NCBI GenBank assembly: GCA_965218865.1
Contig: CBDCME010000010.1
Coordinates: forward strand, 94,438 to 158,437
Direction: 5' to 3'
Length of the DNA: 64,000 nt
Origin: CBDCME01 sp965218865
GTDB taxonomy: Bacteria; Pseudomonadota; Alphaproteobacteria; JAAXGF01
Below the pieces are notes generated by a model. The model did not search any database and was not told where the DNA came from. It was given only the letters and a program-made list of their open reading frames with translations. The translations under genes and the position numbers were made by a program. How positions within the stretch are numbered: position 1 is the first letter of the stretch; every line of letters begins with the position of its first letter. Below are positions 1-8,480 of the stretch, in pieces.

Positions 1-132
1 ACCGTCGTCAAGAGCGTCCCGGCTCCAGGGACGGTGCTGATATTCGCCGCCGGTTTACCTGCCGTTATGTGGTTGCGGCGGCGCGCGCGGCGAACGCAAG
101 GGAATCGGATCACAGGGAATACCAGCTACTAA
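1..132 (+). CDS. C-terminal end of a PEP-CTERM-like exported protein (5' end outside window)
   Basis: Reading frame 1 is open from the window edge. It ends in a tripartite sorting-signal pattern: a V-P-A-P motif, a hydrophobic stretch (TVLIFAAGLPAVMWL) and a cluster of arginines (RRRARR). This matches PEP-CTERM tails, which are processed by exosortase in envelope- or EPS-producing Gram-negative bacteria. The canonical motif is V-P-E-P; the A in place of E is a common variant. The tail after the Arg cluster (about 12 residues) is longer than usual. IS630-A inserted at the TA at 127-128, so the present stop lies inside the IS. Without the IS the codon after Ser would be TAA, so the protein is almost unchanged. 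The rest of the protein is not visible. Confidence 0.6.
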   Translation, partial: TVVKSVPAPGTVLIFAAGLPAVMWLRRRARRTQGNRITGNTSY

Positions 133-1242
133 TATCCCAAAATAATACCTGACATATTGATCGGACTGTGCTATACATGGTGCATGGAAGCGCGTGACTT
201 TCGTGGCATTGGTCGGGCGGCGCAGGAGGAACTCCGGCGTCGGGCGATCGTGCTTGTCGAGCAGGGTGGATCGAGCCGGGCCGAGGCGGCCAGGGTTGTT
301 GGCGTGCAGCGGCAGACGGTCAACATCTGGCTCAAGCGGTATCGCGAACGGGGCGAGGACGGCCTCCTGGATGGTCGTCGGGTTTCCGAACGCAAGGGCA
401 AGGGGGCGCTGACCACCGAGGAGGGCCGGCAAGTCCGCCGCTGGATCGCCGACAAGACGCCCGATCAGCTCAAACTGCCGTTTGCATTGTGGACGTCCCG
501 TGCGGTGCGCGAGTTGATCGAGCGCCGGTTGGGCAAGCGCCTTGGCCTGTCGACCGTCCAGCTCTACCTGAAGCGCTGGGGCATGACCCCGCAAAAGCCG
601 CTGGCGCGCGCCAAACAACGCTCGCCCGCCGCCGTGGCCGCCTGGTTGGAGCGCGACTACCCGGCGATCGCCGGGCGCGCCAAGCGAGAGAGAGCCGTCG
701 TCTACTGGGGCGACGAGACCGGCATCTCCAACCAAGACCAGATCGGCCGCAGTTATGCCCCAAGAGGCCAGACGCCGGTGGTTGGCCGGACCGCCAAGAA
801 GATCTCCAAGAGCATGATTTCGGCCGTCTCCAACCGCGGCCTGATGCGCTTCATGCTGTATGATGGGGCGCTTAACGTCGATCGCTTCATCATCTTCCTG
901 CGGCGGCTGATCAAGGACGCAAAGCAGAAGGTGTTCCTGATCATAGATAACCTGAAGGTGCACCACGCCAAGTGGGTCAAGGCCTGGACTCTGAGCCATC
1001 GCCACGAGATCGAGCTGTTCTACCTCCCGGCCCCCGAGTGCAACCCGGACGAATACTTGAACAACGATGTCAAGCAGAAGTTGCGCCAAAAGCCGCAGCC
1101 CGGCACCAAGGACGAACTGGACAAGAATACCCGCGCCGTCTTGCGCGCAATTCAGCGTTCATCGGATCGAGTGCGCGGTTACTTCCGGCCCCACCCCGTC
1201 AAATACGCCGCCTGATCGTCAGGTGTCATATTAGGATATTAG
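129..1242 (+). mobile_element. IS630-family element, type A, copy 1 (complete)
   Basis: The element is flanked by TA dinucleotides (127-128 and 1243-1244), the target duplication of the IS630/Tc1 group. The ends are imperfect inverted repeats: CTAATATCCCAAAATAATAC on the left against CTAATATCCTAATATGACAC read inward from the right. It is 1114 bp long. A 1113-bp copy sits at 46379-47491 and an internally deleted piece at 23841-24332, so the boundaries are supported by comparison. This is the only copy here with an undamaged transposase. Confidence 0.93.
184..1215 (+). CDS. IS630-family transposase (type A), intact
   Basis: This is the DDE transposase of IS630-A and would catalyse cut-and-paste transposition at TA. 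An N-terminal helix-turn-helix region (about residues 10-60, including VQRQTVNIWLKRY) is followed by an RNase-H-like domain. The catalytic residues are D177 (YWGDETG), D255 (IIDNLKVHH) and E290 (PECNPDEYL). The second Asp and the Glu are 35 residues apart, as expected for the D34E spacing of this family. I chose the ATG at 184 (MEARDFRG) because it starts the conserved part; a TTG at 157 is in frame upstream. The length (343 aa) is normal. The copy near 47 kb has lost one base near codon 307, which alters its C-terminus. Confidence 0.92.
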   Translation: MEARDFRGIGRAAQEELRRRAIVLVEQGGSSRAEAARVVGVQRQTVNIWLKRYRERGEDGLLDGRRVSERKGKGALTTEEGRQVRRWIADKTPDQLKLPFALWTSRAVRELIERRLGKRLGLSTVQLYLKRWGMTPQKPLARAKQRSPAAVAAWLERDYPAIAGRAKRERAVVYWGDETGISNQDQIGRSYAPRGQTPVVGRTAKKISKSMISAVSNRGLMRFMLYDGALNVDRFIIFLRRLIKDAKQKVFLIIDNLKVHHAKWVKAWTLSHRHEIELFYLPAPECNPDEYLNNDVKQKLRQKPQPGTKDELDKNTRAVLRAIQRSSDRVRGYFRPHPVKYAA

Positions 1243-1244
1243 TA

Positions 1245-1490
1245 ATCCACCATTTACCCAACGCGCGAACCTTTCCACGTACATCCCAAACGGGGAAGGG
1301 GTTTGCTTCCTTGCCCGATCTTGCTCGTAAAGCTGGGATGTCTTGTCGAGGAATTTGACCAGCGTATTCCTGGCTACCGCCAGCCCCGCCGGGCTAAAGC
1401 GATATCCCAAAAATTCAAAGCCCCGTTCGATTCGCCCAATGAATGTCTTGCCGGGGTGCTTCTCCAGGCGTGGGAAATTCCGGTTAGGGT
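1245..1490 (-). pseudogene. Reverse transcriptase (group II intron/maturase-like) C-terminal fragment
   Basis: The minus strand encodes a stretch typical of the region after the polymerase domain of bacterial RNA-directed DNA polymerases: KTFIGRIERGFEFLGYRFSP, followed by a helical segment with LYEQ. The N-terminal polymerase domain, with its YADD catalytic box, is absent. The frame degenerates upstream of about 1490. IS630-A inserted at the C-terminal end (WVNGG). I see no intron RNA domains or retron msr/msd next to it, so this is an inactive scrap of a mobile retroelement. The assignment to the RT family is fairly sure; the subtype is not. Confidence 0.65.
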
Positions 1491-1825
1491 CTACCATCGA
1501 ATTTCGTGAGGAAATGGTTGTTGTTGTTGCGCAGTGGAGATGTGTGAGAACTCGCGGCAGCGAGTTATCCACATATCCAGTGCGGCGGCGGTGATTTTCC
1601 TTTCATTGCAGGTGGTCTGTGCGGTGAATGGCGGTTAGCCTGGCCCGGACGGGGGTGTGGCTGTTTGGGTCAGTGGTCCGGCTATCCGGGCTCACCCTTC
1701 GTGAAGTGCCGCCCCCGTCACCTGCATCATCCGAGGGGTCGACCGGGATGGTGCCGGTCGCGGTGGCGATCGTGGCTCTGTAGGTAGACGTAGGATGAAG
1801 GCCGTGTTTGCTGAAGGAGCGATCG
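1491..1825. other. Non-coding stretch between RT fragment and IS110
   Basis: I see no supported gene here. The right part is G+C-rich and lies directly upstream of the IS110 transposase, so it probably includes the long non-coding end that is normal for IS110 elements, which lack clear terminal inverted repeats. The exact IS boundary cannot be set from one copy. Confidence 0.4.
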
Positions 1826-3028
1826 ATGCTGAAGCCTGTATCTTTGGAACTCCGTGTCGGCGTTGATGTCGGCTCGCGGTGCCACAGCGTAGCCATCGGG
1901 CTGTCGGACGGCAGTCTTTTGGAGGAATTCGAGATCCCGCACGGAAGGGTTCCGGGAGTTCTTTTCCCGGGTCGAGGCCTGCGGTCGGCGCCATGGGGTG
2001 CCGATCGCGGTGGCCATGGAAGGCTACAACGGCCACGTCAGGCCTTTGGACAGCCTGGTCAGGGCCAGGGGCTGGCGGCTGTTCAATGTCAACAATTTGA
2101 AGCTTGCCCGCTTCAAGGAGATTTTTCCGGCCGCGGCCAAGAGCGACCGCATCGATACCCGCAAGACCTTGGAGTTGTTCCAGCTCCGCGACCATCTGCC
2201 GATGGCTGGCGAGGTGTTGCAGGAAGTCAGGACAACGCCGGAGGAGAACAACACTCTCAAGCGCCTGTCGCGGCGCCGACGCCGGCTGGTGAACGAACGG
2301 GGGCGGGTTGCCAACGCCCTGCAAGCCGACCTTCAGGCCGTCTGCCCAGGGCTACTGGAGATCACCCGGGACGTCGGCAACATGTGGTTCCTGAACTTTC
2401 TGACCTGTCGCAAGGGACTGCTCAAGCTGGCCCGGGTGCGCCGCGCCAGCCTGCTCAAAATGTCCGGCGTCGGCGCCTACTTCGCCGATGCCATCCAAGC
2501 TTGGCAAAGCGGTGCCTACTTCGCTCCCGATGCTAGCCTGGTCGGCGACATGATCCAGCAGGACGCGGCTCGGATCCTCGAGTTGAAACAGCAGATCAAG
2601 GCCTTGGAAAAGCAGATGGCGCGCGTCGCCGAGAACTCCTCCATCGCCGGCCAGATCGCCTCTATCCCGGGCTATGGCTCCGTCTGCTCGGCCGAACTCG
2701 CCGGTGAAATCGGAACCGTCGAGCGCTTCCGCAACGAGGCCAGCTTGGCGCTTTATCTCGGCATGGCCACACTGGTTAACAGTTCCGGCAAGGCTCAAAG
2801 CCTCCGAGACACGTCAACGCCCGGGCCAAGGCGGCCATGATGACCGCCGTCGATCACCATCGCAAACTGGTTCCCCAATCGCAGCGCTACTACGAAAGAA
2901 AACGGGCCGAAGGCAAAGCCCACAATCAAGCCATCCGCGCCCTCGGCCGACACCTATGCCGCGTCATCTTCAAAATGCTCAGAGACAACCGTCCCTACTA
3001 CGTAGAAAACGATCAACAAATCGTTTGA
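1826..3028 (+). pseudogene. IS110-family transposase, broken by at least two frameshifts
   Basis: Three successive reading frames together make a whole IS110 transposase. The first (ATG 1826, Shine-Dalgarno-like GAAGGAGC just upstream) holds the N-terminal DEDD start, LRVGVDVGSRCHSVAIGLSD. The second (from about 1998) has EGYNGH and KSDRIDTRKTLEL, then the C-terminal signature SIPGYGSVCSAELAGEIG with ALYLGMA. The third (2837-3028) has the tail ending in RPYYVENDQQIV. Frame changes fall near 1980-2000 and near 2800-2840. IS110 enzymes use a RuvC-like DEDD domain plus a C-terminal serine domain and are guided by a bridge RNA from a non-coding end. This copy should be inactive. It is the only IS110 in the window, so the frameshifts cannot be checked against a sister copy. 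Confidence 0.85.
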
Positions 3029-3154
3029 AAATTCCAGCGGGATGTTCACGAAGGGACGAAAATCCGCGTCAGAATTGCCGTCGGCAGCTGAAGGTGAAGC
3101 GGTCGTGGGGTGTTAGGCGACCTAGGCATGTGCCGATCACGACGGGTGTAAAAA
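3029..3154. other. Non-coding flank between IS110 and IS5-A copy 1
   Basis: No gene is seen. The right end (about 3130-3154) contains a CCGATCA..GGGTGTAAAAA block that is repeated beyond the IS5 element near 4757-4781. These look like the repeated transposase-binding sites found at IS21-type ends, but no istA or istB remains here. Confidence 0.35.
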
Positions 3155-4720
3155 GTCGCCCGTGAAGAACGCGTAAGCGGCTGATGTTGGTAGCTCTTTC
3201 GGTTTGGCGAAGTAATCGGATTTGCAAGAAAACGGGTTTTGGGCCTGAAAAGCTTGTGATTTGAAATAATTGATTTTGGGGATTCCCTTCCGTTGCGGAA
3301 CGTGATTCTCTGCTCCCGTCGATTGGGATTGGAGAACTGTGATGAAGCCATCGCGCAAGGTGTCATCGGGAATAGAGGACCTGTTCCGCTCGCGGTTCGA
3401 AAACATCATCAACCTGCGCCACGAGTTGGTGGTGTTGGGGGGCCGGATCGCGTGGACTTTCTTCGACGAGACCTATGAAGCCTTGTATTCGGAGGAGGGT
3501 CGGCCGGGGGTCCCGACGCGGTTGATGGTTGGGCTGCACATCCTCAAGCATATGTTCGATCTCTCGGATGAGGAGGTCTGCGAGCGCTGGGTCTACGACC
3601 CATACTTCCAGTGCTTCTGCGGCGAAGAGTACTTTCAGCATGAGCTGCCCATGGAGCGCTCGTCGATGACCCGGTGGCGGGACCGGATCGGTCCGGAAGG
3701 TTTGGAGAAGGTATTCCAGGAGAGCCTGGCCGTGGCCCACCGGGTGGGGGCGCTGCGGGAGAAGGACCTCGAGCGGGTGACGGTGGACACCACCGTACAA
3801 GAGAAGGCGATTGCCTTTCCGACCGACGCCAAACTGATGCAACGAGCCCGCGAGCGGCTGGTGCGACTGGCATGGGAGCACGGCATTGCCCTGCGTCAGT
3901 CCTATACCCGCCTGGGCAAGAGGGCGTTGATCATGCAAGGCCGCTACCGCCATGCCAAACAGCACAAGCGGGCCAACAAGGCCCTGCGCAAGCTCAAGAC
4001 CTATCTCGGGCGCACCGTCCGCGACATCCGCCGCAAGACGGCCCAGGAGGAGAGCCTACGGGATACCTTCCGCCGCCCCTTGTGGCTGGCCGAGCGGGTG
4101 TCGACCCAGAAGCGGCGCGACCCCTTGCCCAAGGTCTATTCGCTCCACGCGCCCGAGGTCGAATGCATCGGCAAAGGGAAGGCGCACAAGCCGTACGAGT
4201 TCGGCTGCAAGGTCTCCGTGGCGGCGACCAATTCCCGCCCCCCCGGCGGCCAGTTCGTCGCCCACGTCAAGGCCTTCCACGGCAATCCCTATGATGGCCA
4301 CACCTTGAGGCAGGTGATCGAAGAGATGGAACGCTGGACGGGGATATCGGCCGAGCGCATCTATGTCGACAAGGGATACCAGGGCCACGATTACCCCAAC
4401 AAACACCGCGTCTTTAGATCAGGCCAGAAACGCGGCATCACGCCGACGATCAAGAAGGAGCTCAGGCGGCGCTCCGCCGTCGAGGCCGTGATCGGACATC
4501 TCAAGAGCGATGGCAGGCTGGGGCGCAACTTCCTCAAAGGCCGCGACGGCGACAAGATCAACGCCATCCTCGCCGGCGCCGGCTACAACTACCGCCTTGT
4601 CCTCAAATGGCTGAGGCGTTTGTTTGTCCAAATCCTGGCCGCGCTCCTCAGCGACATCTCGCACCCCACCGCAAACCCAATCGCCGCTTCAGATTGAAAT
4701 CAGGGTTCTTCACGGACGAC
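3155..4720 (+). mobile_element. IS5-family element (type A), copy 1, complete
   Basis: The terminal inverted repeats are GTCGCCCGTGAAGAA on the left and the complement of TTCTTCACGGACGAC on the right (one mismatch). It is 1566 bp, the same length as the copy at 24639-26204. TAAAAA flanks both sides (3149-3154 and 4721-4726), consistent with a target duplication of up to 6 bp, though the A-run makes the exact length ambiguous. Confidence 0.9.
3342..4697 (+). CDS. IS5-family transposase, intact
   Basis: This is a DDE transposase of about 451 aa. The N-terminal part resembles the DUF772 region common in the family (TRLMVGLHILKHMFDLSDEE). The catalytic Asp residues are in VTVDTTVQEKAI and IYVDKGYQGHD, and the Glu is in RSAVEAVIGHLKSDGRLGRN. 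The start at ATG 3342 follows GGAGAACTGTG; a GTG one codon earlier is possible. The sister copy near 25 kb differs by a TGG-to-TGA nonsense change at a Trp in RRPLWLAERV, so this is the copy most likely to be functional. Confidence 0.9.
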   Translation: MKPSRKVSSGIEDLFRSRFENIINLRHELVVLGGRIAWTFFDETYEALYSEEGRPGVPTRLMVGLHILKHMFDLSDEEVCERWVYDPYFQCFCGEEYFQHELPMERSSMTRWRDRIGPEGLEKVFQESLAVAHRVGALREKDLERVTVDTTVQEKAIAFPTDAKLMQRARERLVRLAWEHGIALRQSYTRLGKRALIMQGRYRHAKQHKRANKALRKLKTYLGRTVRDIRRKTAQEESLRDTFRRPLWLAERVSTQKRRDPLPKVYSLHAPEVECIGKGKAHKPYEFGCKVSVAATNSRPPGGQFVAHVKAFHGNPYDGHTLRQVIEEMERWTGISAERIYVDKGYQGHDYPNKHRVFRSGQKRGITPTIKKELRRRSAVEAVIGHLKSDGRLGRNFLKGRDGDKINAILAGAGYNYRLVLKWLRRLFVQILAALLSDISHPTANPIAASD

Positions 4721-4726
4721 TAAAAA

Positions 4727-5190
4727 GGTACACTTTCTCACGCCAACCCCAAGCGCCGATCATGGGTGTGAAAAAGGTCGATTCCGCCCTAATTTCACAT
4801 TTTGTTTCTAAATGCTGTTCTTCTCGACCTGAAAATTCAGCATGGCGGGTGTGGGTCAATTTGAGACTCGATCGGCCATGTGGAATGAGGTCGGGGATTC
4901 TTGGGGACAGGCGTCGAGTGTGGTTTGAATATTTCTGTCCTCGAGACGGGTCCGCCGTTCGGACCACGGCGGCGGCGATGAGCGTGGTGAAGCCGCCGAA
5001 TCCATCCGTGTCGCGTAACTGATCCGTTCGCGGTAACCCGCCGCACGGATCGAGACCCGGAAGGCGGCCGACAACCGTTCACAATCGCGGCTGGCGCCGT
5101 CGCCATACGGGAAGAAATAGCCGAGGAGCAATTTCACCCGCCTTTACGCCAGCTATTGCGCTCCATGGGATCCAACACGGGCCACTTTTT
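4727..5190. other. Gene-poor stretch between IS5-A and hupE
   Basis: There is no confident gene. The first 60 bases hold the second block of the IS21-like repeat. A minus-strand frame of about 90 codons (4856-5137) contains FFPYGDG and a possible RAAGYR motif that faintly recalls the end of polysaccharide deacetylases, but it lacks catalytic motifs and I do not call it. Just beyond the hupE stop, 5189-5198 reads TTTCTATAGAAA, a short palindrome. Confidence 0.3.
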
Positions 5191-6342
5191 CTATAGAAAT
5201 GCGCGTTCGACGAACCAATAGGCTCCGACGATCGCTATCAAACCCGAGGCCGGGATCGTGATCGCGCTGCGATAGAAGGCCTTGCGGCGGAACCATCCCA
5301 CGCCAAGGAAGCAGCCGGCGACGACCGCCAACTGTCCCAGTTCAACGCCGCCATTGAATGCGACCAAGCCGGCGGCGATATGTCCCGGTTGGAGGCCGAT
5401 CTCGGCAAGAACGCCGGCGAACCCCAATCCGTGCAGTAAGCCAAACCCGAAAACGACGGCCGGCCGCCACAGTTGCAGCTTGTCCGATATGACGTTCTCG
5501 ACACAGACATAAACAATCGAAGCCGCGATCAGAGGCTCGACGATCGAGGGCGAAATCCGCACGATTTCGAACACGCCGAGCGCGAGGGTGACCGAGTGGG
5601 CGACGGTGAAGCTCGTGATCTGCCACAGGAGGCTGCGCAGGCGGGCACTCAACAGGAAAAGCCCGACGACGAAGAGGATATGGTCGAGGCCCTTCGGAAC
5701 GATGTGGCTGAAACCGATCGTCAGATACTCGCCGAAGACCTCGAGCGCACCCTTTCGCGGCGCGCCGACGATCGCCACGGGATCGCTTTCGGCGCCTTCC
5801 TGCAGATAGGCGGAATAGAGGCTCTCGTCCGCGCTCGGACTCTCCGACGTGCGGGAAACTCGAATCACGATCGCCCCGAAGCCGCGATCCCAGGCCCAGG
5901 TGAGCGCTTTCGCGCCAGCGGGCAAGGCGCCGGAGAGCACCATCTCCGATATGCGCGCGAGGTCGGTATCGCCGAGCGGCGGAATCGCGATGGCCTGGAC
6001 GGTTGGCTCGAGGCGCGCGCCATCAGCATTGAGAGCGATCCCGGCGAGGAAACGGGGCCCGAATTTATCGAAGGCGGCACCGAGATCCGCCGGGGACAGG
6101 CGGCGCAAGCTGTCATATTCGGTGGCGTTGGCGGAGTCGGAGGTATCCTGGTGTTGCGGCCCGATCTCGGCGATCAGCGCCTCCAGGTTCAACGAGATCG
6201 CGATGGCGTAGCCGCCCTCTCCGTTGAAAGAGAGGTCCGCGATCGCGGGCCTGATTTCGTGGGCCAACCCAGGCGCCGACACGAGCGCGAAAACCAAGAG
6301 CGTGGTCAGGATCAGCTTGTGTTTCCGCGTTCGCCAACGCAT
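5191..6342 (-). CDS. HupE/UreJ-family membrane protein (putative metal permease)
   Basis: It begins with a signal peptide (LILTTLLVFALVSAPGLAHE) and an extracytoplasmic domain of about 200 residues. The C-terminal half has six or so transmembrane helices containing the family's histidine motifs: GFSHIVPKGLDHILFVVGLF, SFTVAHSVTLALG and GFGLLHGLGFAGVLAE. HupE/UreJ proteins are nickel/cobalt-type permeases; this variant with a large periplasmic domain is the HupE_UreJ_2 type, whose substrate is less certain. The ATG at 6342 is chosen because a strong ribosome site (GAGGGGAA) precedes it and the signal peptide begins there; the frame extends upstream without good start features. It is divergent from the DUF4198 gene with a gap of about 55 bp, which suggests shared control. 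Confidence 0.88.
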   Translation of the reverse strand: MRWRTRKHKLILTTLLVFALVSAPGLAHEIRPAIADLSFNGEGGYAIAISLNLEALIAEIGPQHQDTSDSANATEYDSLRRLSPADLGAAFDKFGPRFLAGIALNADGARLEPTVQAIAIPPLGDTDLARISEMVLSGALPAGAKALTWAWDRGFGAIVIRVSRTSESPSADESLYSAYLQEGAESDPVAIVGAPRKGALEVFGEYLTIGFSHIVPKGLDHILFVVGLFLLSARLRSLLWQITSFTVAHSVTLALGVFEIVRISPSIVEPLIAASIVYVCVENVISDKLQLWRPAVVFGFGLLHGLGFAGVLAEIGLQPGHIAAGLVAFNGGVELGQLAVVAGCFLGVGWFRRKAFYRSAITIPASGLIAIVGAYWFVERAFL

Positions 6343-6397
6343 CGTGAGTTCCCCTCGCTTACCGTCATCCCATATCGTGATTCGAGGACAGACGCAC

Positions 6398-7207
6398 GTG
6401 TTCAGTCCGCGGCGGTTCCTAGGAACCTTGCTCCTGTTGTGCCTAACCGTGGCGCCGTTGACGGCGGCTGCCCACGAATTCTGGATCGAGCCGGCGCGGT
6501 TTCGCATCGAGAGCGGCGGCGACATCGTCGCCGACTTGAAGATCGGCCAGGATTTCAAGGGCGACGCTCATCCCTATCTTCCCAGCCGGACCAAGGAGGC
6601 CTGGGTGGTCGACCGTGACGGCAAAAGGCCGTCAAGAGCACGGGTCGGCGATATTCCCGCGTTCAAGGAGGCCTCGGGTCGCTCAGGCCTCCACATTCTC
6701 GCCTATCATTCGACGCCGCATCGGCTCACCTATACCAAGCCCGGAAAGTTCGAGCGCTTCCTCGAGAATCAAGGACTCGGCTGGGCTCTGACGGAGCACC
6801 GCAAGCGAGGTTTGAAGAAAATCGGCTTTTCCGAAGCGTACTCGCGCTGCGCCAAAGCGCTCGTCCAGAGCGGCGACGGGGGTGGCACCGACGTCGTGAT
6901 CGGAATGCCGATCGAACTGGTCGCCAAGGCCAATCCCTATGCTCTCAGGGCGGCCGCACTACCGGTCACGCTCCTCTGGCGGGGCGAGCCGCTCGCCAAT
7001 ACGCAAATCACGGTGTTTCGCGAGAAAGACGGCCTCGAAGTGACGAAAGTCCGAACCGGAACCAACGGGGACGCAACGATTCCACTTGGGGACGGTGGCA
7101 GATTTCTTTTGAACGCAGTGCACATTATCCCGTGGCACGAAAAGCCGAAGGATGCGTGGCACAGCTACTGGGCGTCACTGACCTTCGAGATATCAGCCGA
7201 GCCATAA
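6398..7207 (+). CDS. DUF4198-family periplasmic protein (NikM-like, putative metal uptake)
   Basis: It has a signal peptide (RRFLGTLLLLCLTVAPLTAA) and the mature protein starts AHEFWIEPARFRI, the typical N-terminus of DUF4198 proteins, which place a His at the mature end. The C-terminal part (PVTLLWRGEPLANTQITVFR, then TGTNGDATIPLGDGG) forms a beta-sandwich repeat seen in the family. Members accompany nickel/cobalt transporters or TonB receptors and are thought to bind metal in the periplasm. The start is GTG at 6398 with GAGGA about 8 bases upstream. The gene is divergent from the HupE-like gene, supporting a joint role in metal uptake. The substrate is inferred. Confidence 0.82.
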   Translation: MFSPRRFLGTLLLLCLTVAPLTAAAHEFWIEPARFRIESGGDIVADLKIGQDFKGDAHPYLPSRTKEAWVVDRDGKRPSRARVGDIPAFKEASGRSGLHILAYHSTPHRLTYTKPGKFERFLENQGLGWALTEHRKRGLKKIGFSEAYSRCAKALVQSGDGGGTDVVIGMPIELVAKANPYALRAAALPVTLLWRGEPLANTQITVFREKDGLEVTKVRTGTNGDATIPLGDGGRFLLNAVHIIPWHEKPKDAWHSYWASLTFEISAEP

Positions 7208-7731
7208 CAGCAACGCTTCATTCGTCGCGTGATCGCAAACGTCGCCCGCGCCGCAATCGCAATAGACGTCGCGCTCGGTCTTGCGCGCCATGCTTCTGTT
7301 CAATAATTGCGTCGACATCGAACCCAGTTTCGCTGCCGCTATTTGAATCGCTAATTTCCACGATCGAATGTCGGCTCGGGGTCAACGGCCAAAAACGAAA
7401 CTTGGGGTACTTGTATCTCACCGCCACCCGCATCGGCCGCCTGACTCGCCAGGTCCAAATCTTATCTGTTCGAAAACTCGCGGCACCGGCCCTCTCCCCC
7501 TCCCGGCCACCCACGAGAGTATGCTGATATGGGTGGCCGGGAGGGGGAGAGGGCCAGGACAGACGCAAAAAATGCGCGGACGCGCAGTTTCGAACAGACT
7601 GTGAGATAAGCGGCGGAAGTTATCGCCTCGACCAGTGCCGCGCCGGTCAAATCGGCAAAACTCGAGATGATTCGAGCGGTTGGCCCTTTTTTCCAACGCC
7701 GCCGACACCATCTCCAAGATAGAATTGGAGT
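7208..7731. other. Intergenic stretch with a palindromic element
   Basis: I see no gene. The stretch contains the long palindrome at 7488-7555 and a flanking copy of the GTTCGAAAACTCGCGGCACC motif that recurs in inverted form near 8405-8425. A second related motif (CAGTTTCGAACAGACTG) lies near 7585-7605. Confidence 0.6.
7488..7555. repeat. Palindromic repeat 1 (25-bp perfect stem)
   Basis: The left arm 7488-7512 and right arm 7531-7555 are exact reverse complements over 25 bases, starting CCCTCTCCCCCTCCCGGCCA, with an 18-base loop. A very similar palindrome is at 8341-8406. The GTTCGAAAACTCGCGG tract 20 bases to its left is found, inverted, just right of palindrome 2, so both belong to one repeat family (REP/MITE-like). 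As RNA it would form a very stable hairpin and could stop or insulate transcription from the upstream DUF4198 gene. Confidence 0.85.
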
Positions 7732-8295
7732 ATGGTATCGGCGATGCGCAAGCTGCTGTCGGTGTTCATCGTCATACTTCTCGCTCTTCCCAGCGCCGAC
7801 GGTGACGCAAGGAAGCCGAAGGGTGACGGCGGGAAAATCGACGTCTCCGGAGAGCGTCCGTTTGACGCGGTCAATATCTTCGGTGACTTTGGTAGAAATT
7901 TTAGGTTGCTGAATACGGAGGAGAACAAGTTATGGTGGGAACGCATGGTACGCGGGGAAGTTGGAAAAGATCGATTCCTTATTCTTTGCGCGCTGAAAAA
8001 TGGGAATTGGAAAAACTTGGGTGACATTCGCACTTACATTGAATTTAAAATCCAAGGAACTTATTCGGCGAATAGCGTGCAAACGATGCTTGTCCTCATG
8101 GCTAGTAGGTCTAAAATCAAGTATCCACGTCGTGGGCCGATCAACCGGAAAGGTAAAATAGGAGAAGGTTGGCTGGAGAGAGATCCTCGCGGCGGACCGT
8201 TGGGTATTGACTCAGAGTGGAGAATAGAGCCGAGCGTATATCCTCTTCTTTATTTCTTGTTGATGGGTTGCCCCGAGGATGACAGGTGTGAGTGA
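7732..8295 (+). CDS. Small exported protein with winged-helix-like region, function unknown
   Basis: I do not recognise this gene. It begins with a hydrophobic signal (MRKLLSVFIVILLALPSADG; ATG at 7732 or 7744). The middle (RFLILCALKNGNWKNLGDIR, then SANSVQTMLVLMASRSKIKY) reads like the helix-helix-wing pattern of a winged helix. It ends in a cysteine motif, GCPEDDRCE. The gene at 8481 has the same order of parts and ends WCDSDDKCG, so the two look like diverged paralogues. Base composition is visibly lower in G+C than the neighbours, suggesting acquisition. A winged helix behind a signal peptide is odd; either the signal is a membrane anchor or the fold is not DNA-binding. Confidence 0.6.
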   Translation: MVSAMRKLLSVFIVILLALPSADGDARKPKGDGGKIDVSGERPFDAVNIFGDFGRNFRLLNTEENKLWWERMVRGEVGKDRFLILCALKNGNWKNLGDIRTYIEFKIQGTYSANSVQTMLVLMASRSKIKYPRRGPINRKGKIGEGWLERDPRGGPLGIDSEWRIEPSVYPLLYFLLMGCPEDDRCE

Positions 8296-8340
8296 TGGGC
8301 GGGACAACACATTTTTGGCGATCACCTTTTAGTGGCTGTT

Positions 8341-8406
8341 CCGGCCCTCTCCCCCTCCCGGCCACCCACGAGAGTATGTGGGTGGCCGGGAGGGGGAGAG
8401 GACCGG
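8341..8406. repeat. Palindromic repeat 2 (28-bp stem, one mismatch)
   Basis: The arms 8341-8368 and 8379-8406 are reverse complements apart from one base, with about 10 bases of loop (CGAGAGTATG). The core is the same as in palindrome 1. It lies between the two paralogous exported-protein genes and within an open frame upstream of the second gene's ATG, so it sits in that gene's leader. The tract CCGCGAGTTTTCGAACAG follows it directly. Confidence 0.85.
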
Positions 8407-8480
8407 TGCCGCGAGTTTTCGAACAGACTATTAGAACCCAAGTCGCCGACGAGGGCGTTGAACGGCCGATTTCGCTGTCA

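Noticed and set aside
1245..1490. Retron or active group II intron
   Set aside because: The polymerase domain is missing and no structured RNA or msr/msd-type inverted repeats are visible next to it.
4856..5137. Polysaccharide deacetylase-like gene on the minus strand
   Set aside because: Only a faint resemblance, no catalytic Asp-His motifs and no good start or composition.
5473..6618. Plus-strand frame of about 380 codons across hupE
   Set aside because: Antisense to the HupE-like gene, rich in Arg/Gly/Asp and without family features.
7488..8406. CRISPR-like repeats
   Set aside because: There are only two units, each a single long palindrome, about 850 bp apart with a gene between and no spacers.
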